DNA of 7,250 bases from JANOSH01 sp031415695 (lineage in GTDB: Bacteria > Actinomycetota > Acidimicrobiia > Acidimicrobiales > Ilumatobacteraceae), in the NCBI GenBank assembly GCA_031415695.1, contig JANOSH010000019.1, positions 1-7,250 of the forward strand, written 5' to 3'. A program made the translations under genes and the position numbers. Positions 1 through 6,100 of the stretch are shown here, in pieces. How positions within the stretch are numbered: the stretch's first letter is position 1; the number at the start of each line of letters is the position of its first letter. The notes under the pieces were generated by a model. That model ran no database searches, was not told the DNA's origin, and was given only the letters and a program-made list of their open reading frames with translations.

Positions 1-141
1 AAGCGCGAAAGCTGCGCCGTGTGCGCGCTCAATCTTGCTTGTTACAATTTGCATGCGATCATACGATAAGCTCATGCTTCACAACACGCCCCCTCAGCGG
101 CGCACGCCGTAGCGTGGCTGATGCATCTGAGAGCATGAGTG
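1..141. repeat. Exact terminal direct repeat, left copy (141 bp)
   Basis: This stretch is identical, base for base, to 7110-7250. The repeat starts at the first base and ends at the last base of the window, so the sequence closes to a circle of 7109 bp. This is shorter than the inferred LTR. An overlap of 141 is a length typical of the largest k-mer used by some short-read assemblers, so the overlap is probably an assembly-graph feature and does not give the real LTR length. Confidence 0.97.
103..116. other. Small perfect hairpin in the LTR
   Basis: CACGC and GCGTG form a five-base-pair stem around the four-base loop CGTA. It lies near the start of the LTR in element orientation and occurs again at 7212-7225. 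It could be structural in RNA or DNA, but it is short enough to be chance. Confidence 0.35.
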
Positions 142-148
142 ACAGACA

Positions 149-171
149 TTGATCGTCTTCTTCACTCCAGC
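149..171 (-). promoter_or_regulatory. Purine-rich tract, likely plus-strand primer (PPT)
   Basis: Between the stop codon and the LTR the element strand reads GGAGTGAAGAAGACGA (168-153), with 14 of 16 bases purine, then TCAA before the LTR start TGTC. A purine tract just upstream of the 3' LTR primes plus-strand DNA synthesis in LTR elements. The tract is interrupted and does not abut the LTR exactly, so its edges are tentative. Confidence 0.55.
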
Positions 172-3100
172 TTACTTACCCATGATTTGGTCACGAAAGC
201 GAGTGAAGGCGTCAGCAGGCAGAGGTTTGGTGAAGATATCTGCGAGCTGCTTGACCGTCTCGATCCATACCGGCTTGATGAGGCCGTCGCGAGCTGCCTC
301 GCGCACGTAGTGGTATCGAACGTTGATGTGTTTTCGGCGAGGGGTCACCGTGTCCTCCTCAACGAAACGAATCGAAGTCTGATTGTCCATGAAGAGGGGA
401 GTAGGCTCCTCTTGAGCCATACCCATTCCAGCGAGAAGAACACGAAGCCACGAGACCTCTCGAGTGGCTTCACTGGCTGCGATGTACTCAGCTTCTGAGC
501 TGGACAGCGCCACGGTCTTCTGCTTTTGACTATTCCAGTCGACTGCAGCTCCTGCGAGCAGCATTACTGCTCCGGAGACTGAGATGGCCGTCTCATGATC
601 ATTGGCCCAGTCACTGTCCGTGTACGCGATGAGCTGAGAAGCTCGACCTGCACTGGAGTAAGTCAACTTGAGATCCTGCGTATCCTTGAGATAGCGCAGA
701 AGGAATTTCGCTGCTTCGATCGCAGCGGGGATCGGAGCCGAGTTGAGGCGAGCAAGACTGTTGACTGCATGCGCGATATCAGGGCGCGAGGTGGTGGCGA
801 TGTACATCACTGCTCCAACACAGCTTTGGTAATTGTGAGGAGTCAGTGCACCATTGTCGCGGCTGATGGAAGGAGGCTTCTTCTCATCGTCAGTGAGAGC
901 TGAGAGAGGCGGAAGTTTGATGCCCACGCGCATCGGAATTCGCTCAGTACGGCACTCATTGCCGAAGCCGAACTCAGTGAGGACACGACCGATCATTGCT
1001 GACAAGTCAAGCGTGATCGTGATCGTTCCATCATCCAACTGAGTGCGGTTGATGCGAAAACCGATCATGTTCTTGCACTCACCGAGATCCTTGATCTCAA
1101 GGCGAGAGCCCAACTCGCGGATGAACTCCTCAAGTTCATCCTTGTCCTGAAAGGCAAAGCCGATGCAGATGTCATCGACGTACAGCGCAAGGAGAAGGTA
1201 TCTTCCCGAGCGACTGATACGGAAGAACATGCAAACGTCGGAGTGCTGAAGCTGAGTGAAACCGAGCTCATTCAGGACTTGAGTAGCGAGTAGATTGAAG
1301 TTGCGACCAGCCTGCTTCAGTCCATAGAGCGACTTCTTGAGTTTCAGAATCGATCCGACTGGAAAACGGCGGAAGCCTTGAGGACATCTCACAAACAGTG
1401 GTTCCTTCAGCGGCGCATTGAGGTAGGCAGCGACCACATCGCAGGAGCGGATGTAGTACTTCTGACTAGCGCAAGTTGCAAGGAACACCTTGAGTGTCTT
1501 CTGCAGAACAGTAGGAGATGAAGTTTCGAAGAAATCGACGAACTGACGCTGATTGAAACCCTGAACGACGAATCGAGCTTTGTGTCGCACGAGCTTGCCG
1601 TTCTGGTCGTGCTTGGAGCGATAGACGAAGCGAGCGCCGAGGATTCGAGCTCCTCGAGGAAGAGAAGGTACGAGTTCGAAAACGTCATACTTACAGAGTG
1701 AATCTTCTTCTTCCTGCTCAGCCTTTGTCCATTCTTCAGCTTGAGGCGACTTCATGGCCTGCTCATGATTGAAAGGATCGTCGGAGATGACAGAAGCAGC
1801 AAAGCCCATAGCGTGCTCAGCGAAGTCCGCCTGCATGAGGTACGTGGCAGGAGTGCCGCCGAAATCTTCATAGCGGATGTCATCGCTTTCCTTCTTCTCT
1901 TCTTCGACTTCCTCAGGAGCACGCATGGAAGGAGCACGTCGACTTCCTTTGCGGCCAACTTGAGGAGCCTCTGAGGGCGGAGCAACTTTAGCTTCACGAG
2001 CTTCTCGTCGCTTGCCTCGCTCAGAGAGAGCTTCCTCTTCTTTTCTCACTTCCGATTGTCGCTGCCAATATCCCTCGCCGTAAGGAATGTACAATTCCGA
2101 ACCGGCAGGAATATCGCACTTAGCGACCAAACGGACGATACGTCGAACTCGGTCTGCGACCCATCGAAGGTTGGGAGTGAGCGGGTGCTCTGGAGCGTCG
2201 GATGCATTGACAAATCGACCAGGCGCAGTGTTGGTACGCGCTGCATCGATTCCAACCTTATTTGAAATTCCGAATAGGTAATCGCTTCCACCGTAGTCAC
2301 CACGATTCACTGCTGAACCAACTCCGATGTCGCCAGTATACTTGCACACAGTCTCATTCTTCTTGAATGCACGCGTCGTAAAGAGGCCACGACCCGCTTG
2401 AGGGATCGATGACTTCTTGACGCGGAGGCCGTAGCCTTTCGACAAGTGCTGCCAGCAAAAGGCTCCAACGCGAGTTCGACTCATGCACTGAGTTCTCTTT
2501 CGACTCGTGCCGATGCAACGCTGAGAAGGCATGACGATTTCGCCTTTGAGGTTGCAACGTGAACGCTCAGCAGGGTTGAAGGGGATATTCTGGTTGAAAG
2601 AAATGTTCGCATCTTCATTCGCCTGCCTGAGTTCTTCGAGAGAGAGCTCAACCTTAGCCTTTCGCTTGGACTTGGCTTTCTTCTTCACAACGAGCTGAGG
2701 AGCGTTAGGAGGCTGCTGCAACTTGATGCGAGCGAGGGCAACTTCAACCTCATCTCCATCACAGTCCGCGTCCTCATCGACGATATCAGCCAAGTGAGTC
2801 AGGAGCACCTGAGCTGCTTCTCGCTCATCCCATTCAGCGTTGAATCCGCTTGCCACGTCTCCCATGTCTACTCGACCATACTGCAAAGTGCGAGTGGTCT
2901 TTCGTTTAGCAATGGGTGCAGCCTGGGTTGGAATTTCCCAGCTGCCACGAGCGAGTGATTCAAGCTCTCCTCGACGTCTGCGCGGTGCTTTTTTGACAAG
3001 CGGCAGCGCCCCCTGATCTTCGATTGATGGCGAAGGAGAGGGTGAAGGAGAGGGAGAAGGTGAAACCTCAGGAATGGGGGAGAGATTTGGAACAACAGGA

Positions 3101-6100
3101 AGAGAAGCACGAACCGGAGACGGGAGCTCATCCGCCGGGGCGGGAGCAACAGCTGACTCAGGTCGTCGACTCACTGGAGGGTGAACCGCTCCAGGTTTTC
3201 CTTTGTTCAGTTCTTCTTCGACTTGTTGCAAAGAGATGAGCTTTGCGAGAGCGATGTCACCGCGAAGTCCAACCTCTTCGAAGAAGTCAGAGTCAGACAT
3301 TTCTGGCTCGAGCTCAGATCCGAACAATTCAGTGACAAGCACACGAACCTGGGAATACTCACCAGGGAAAATTACGGCGTGCTTGCTGAGGTGAACCTTC
3401 GTTGAGCGAGGATCGAGAAAACGGAATCCGAAGTCGTCTTCGTATCCGACGAAGATGTGATCGATTCCACGCGGATCCATCTTGTCCTTCTCCAGCGCCG
3501 GCTCAGAACGCACGATTGCGTCGCTGCCGAACGGCTGGAGGTGCTTGGTGATCGGCTTCTTGCCGAAAAAGCGCTCATAAGGCGACTTCGTTTCACCTTC
3601 AGCGATGTGAGTGCGATTGTACGTGAAAGTCACGTATCTGGAGGCTTCAGCCCACGCAGCCTTCGGCAATCCACTCTCAACCAACGCTGCACGCATACCA
3701 TTTGCAACGAACTGATTGGCCTTCTCGATTCTTCCTGCTTGCGGCGAAGAATAAGGCATCGTTGTCTTGAGAACGATTCCTTTGTTCTTCGCGAAGGCTG
3801 ACAGCTCACCAAGGAATTCAGTGCCTTGATCAGTGAGCAACTCGGTTGGATACTTGCCGTGTGAGTTGAAGAATACTTTGAAGATCTCAATAAGCTTCGG
3901 AGCGGCCTGCGACTTCAACTTGAGTGGAGAAGTGAGCAGGAAGTCAGTTCCTTCATCCTTGACAGTCAGAAGGTAACGAGCACCGCCGAAAGACTCAGTT
4001 GCGAATGGCCCCATAAGATCAGCGTGAAAACGATCAAGTGGATTCTTCACGCGAAGTCTGGGATCGATTGCATCAGCATATGGTCTCTTGACCATCTTCG
4101 CCTTGTAGCAAACACGGCAACGAGGGAGGTGACGAGGAAGACGGCAATTCTCATAGCCCTCGACCACTCCCTTGCTCACGATTCGCTGGAAATTGACTTG
4201 ACCTGGGTGATTGAGTCTGGAATGAAGCAGCAAAGCCTCAGAAACCTTCAGTAGTTTCTTCGGAGGCTGCCCAACTTCATTTGATTCCGCTGCAAGGCTT
4301 TCAGCTGATTCTTCAATCACATTGAAGCGAACGTGATACAATTTGTCGCTGCAGAGCTCAGCTCGAAGCAGGACAGTGTCATCCATGCTAAGGAGAGATG
4401 CTCCCTGAGGATCGAACTTGAGTTCACGCACTCCATCCAGGCTGCAGATCTGAGAGATGCTGATGAGGTTTCGTCGAAGCTGATCGTGCTGAAAAACGCC
4501 CTCAAGCTGCAGAGGCTGATCAGTACCCTCGGGTGAGATCACGACAGCTCCAATGGAGGGGTGAAGCAACTGTTCAGCTCCCGCAGTAGTGATGGTTCGA
4601 CCGCGAGCTGCCTCGAGCTCAGCGAGAGGAACATCAGAAGTGAACATCGAGTGAGTGCATCCGGAATCGAGGATTCCGTCGAAGAAACAATTGGAAGGCA
4701 CGGGCGAGTCATCGACTCCAGCCACATAAGCACAGACCTCCTTGAGCGAATTGGAGACACGAGAGTCGTTCAATTCAGCGTTCGAGGATTCAGCTTTCTT
4801 CACGTATTTAGGTTTTCCTTCTCCTTTCTTTCTGCACTCAGCTTCGACGTGACCTTTTGCATCACACCAGGTACATTTCTGCTTCGGTGGTTTCTGCTGC
4901 TGCGGTTTGTCTTGCTTCTCATTCGCACTCTGGCCCTTGCCGTCTTTCGACTTGGGCGGACCGACATCAGGCTTGCCATCGTCTTTGGTGGGACACTTCG
5001 GCTTGATGTGGCCTTTCTTGCCGCAATGATAGCACACAGCTTCCTTTTTTCCACGAGCGCGCTTTGCCTCAGCGGCCAAAGCGGCTGCACTCTGCGGCGA
5101 CTTCATCTTCATTCCGGGATGGTCCATCTGCTCACACTGTCGCGAAAACGCATACATATCTTCGAGCGACTTGTCCCACATGACGTCCTTTGAGTGGGCA
5201 GGACCGAGATGAACTCCCTGGAGGAACTGCATTCGAGCTTGTTCGACTCCGGGATGAACGTTGAGAGACTGCATCTTGCAGAGATGAGCCTCAAAACGCG
5301 TGATGTAGTCAGTGACCGTCTCGCTCTTCGATTGAACGAGAGTGTGGAATTGCTGAGCTAACAAACTTGCGGTGATGACATTCTGCGGCTCAAAGACTTC
5401 GCACAGAAAGTGCCACGCAGCGAATCCATTTCCTCTCATAGCGCGCTGCACTTGGCTAGCCGCTTGAGGGACTGCTTGGACTGAGTTCTGAAGTGCATTG
5501 AAGCAAAACTTCAGCTGTCTTGCGATGATCTTGAACTTCTGTGGAAACGTTGCCACGAATTCATTGTCGAGGGGAGAGATTCGATCGTGCGGCGAATACA
5601 ATTGCTTGGCATTCACTGCAGGAGTCACGCTCTCCAAGACTGCATCCATTCCTTCGACACCCTGAGAGATGATCGAGGTTGGAATGCCAACAGACTCGAG
5701 ATATGAGAAGAATTGAACCTTCCACATCGGCCATGACTCGGCTGAAGAGAGCACAGGCGCCTTGTACGCGAGCTCAGGCTTCAGACGGAGTTCATCCGAG
5801 CGGGTGTCTTTCTCACTCGAGAGGAGGGCCAAGAGCTGATCGAGAGTGACATGTCCAGAAGACGATGACGCTCCAGCCGAGATAGCTGCTGCTCCTCCAT
5901 CACCAGGCGGCTGACCACCAGCGCCCCCTGCTCCGGCCGCGCCTGAGGCAGCAGCCGAAGCTGCTCCTCCAGACACGCCTTGGGCTGCCTGAGCAGCGCC
6001 ATCCAAGCTGGCTTGTCCTGCTTGAAGAGAGAGGCCTGATTGCGCCTGAGGCAAACCTTGAGCGTACAAAAACTGCTCCATAGGCTGCTGGAAAACGCCT

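Larger units (their letters stand above)
1..148 (-). repeat. 3' LTR (element orientation), partial: cut by the window start
   Basis: Bases 1-141 are identical to 7110-7250. In element orientation the LTR probably begins at 148 as TGTCTGTCAC, just after the purine-rich tract. A start at 144 (TGTCACTC) is nearly as good, so the edge is uncertain by 4 bp. The rest of this LTR copy, about 97 bp, would lie to the left of base 1. The visible part contains a short perfect hairpin (103-116) and a GC-rich inverted pair (AGCGCG at 2-7, CGCGCT at 24-29). I see no clear TATA box and no AATAAA polyadenylation signal on the element strand. Confidence 0.85.

Noticed and set aside
47..54. Octamer ATGCAAAT (element strand) in the LTR
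   Set aside because: It is a perfect match to the animal octamer element, but the host is unknown and an 8-mer can occur by chance; not called as a regulatory site.
139..498. Plus-strand ORF of 119 codons starting at the LTR edge
   Set aside because: It is entirely antisense to the RNase H coding region apart from the first bases, with no protein family signature; a shadow of the real gene.
2059..2517. SET segment as a separate host gene next to the element
   Set aside because: There is no separate start, stop or frame change. It lies in frame between integrase and RT of the same ORF.
3025..3066. Purine repeat as a possible CRISPR or regulatory repeat array
   Set aside because: The units are six bases, imperfect and in frame, and encode a Ser-Pro run; there are no spacers.
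4561..5193. Plus-strand ORF of 210 codons, with hydrophobic stretches
   Set aside because: It lies opposite the knuckle and protease region. Its Leu/Phe-rich runs are what antisense reading of Lys/Glu-rich codons gives. No recognised domain is present.
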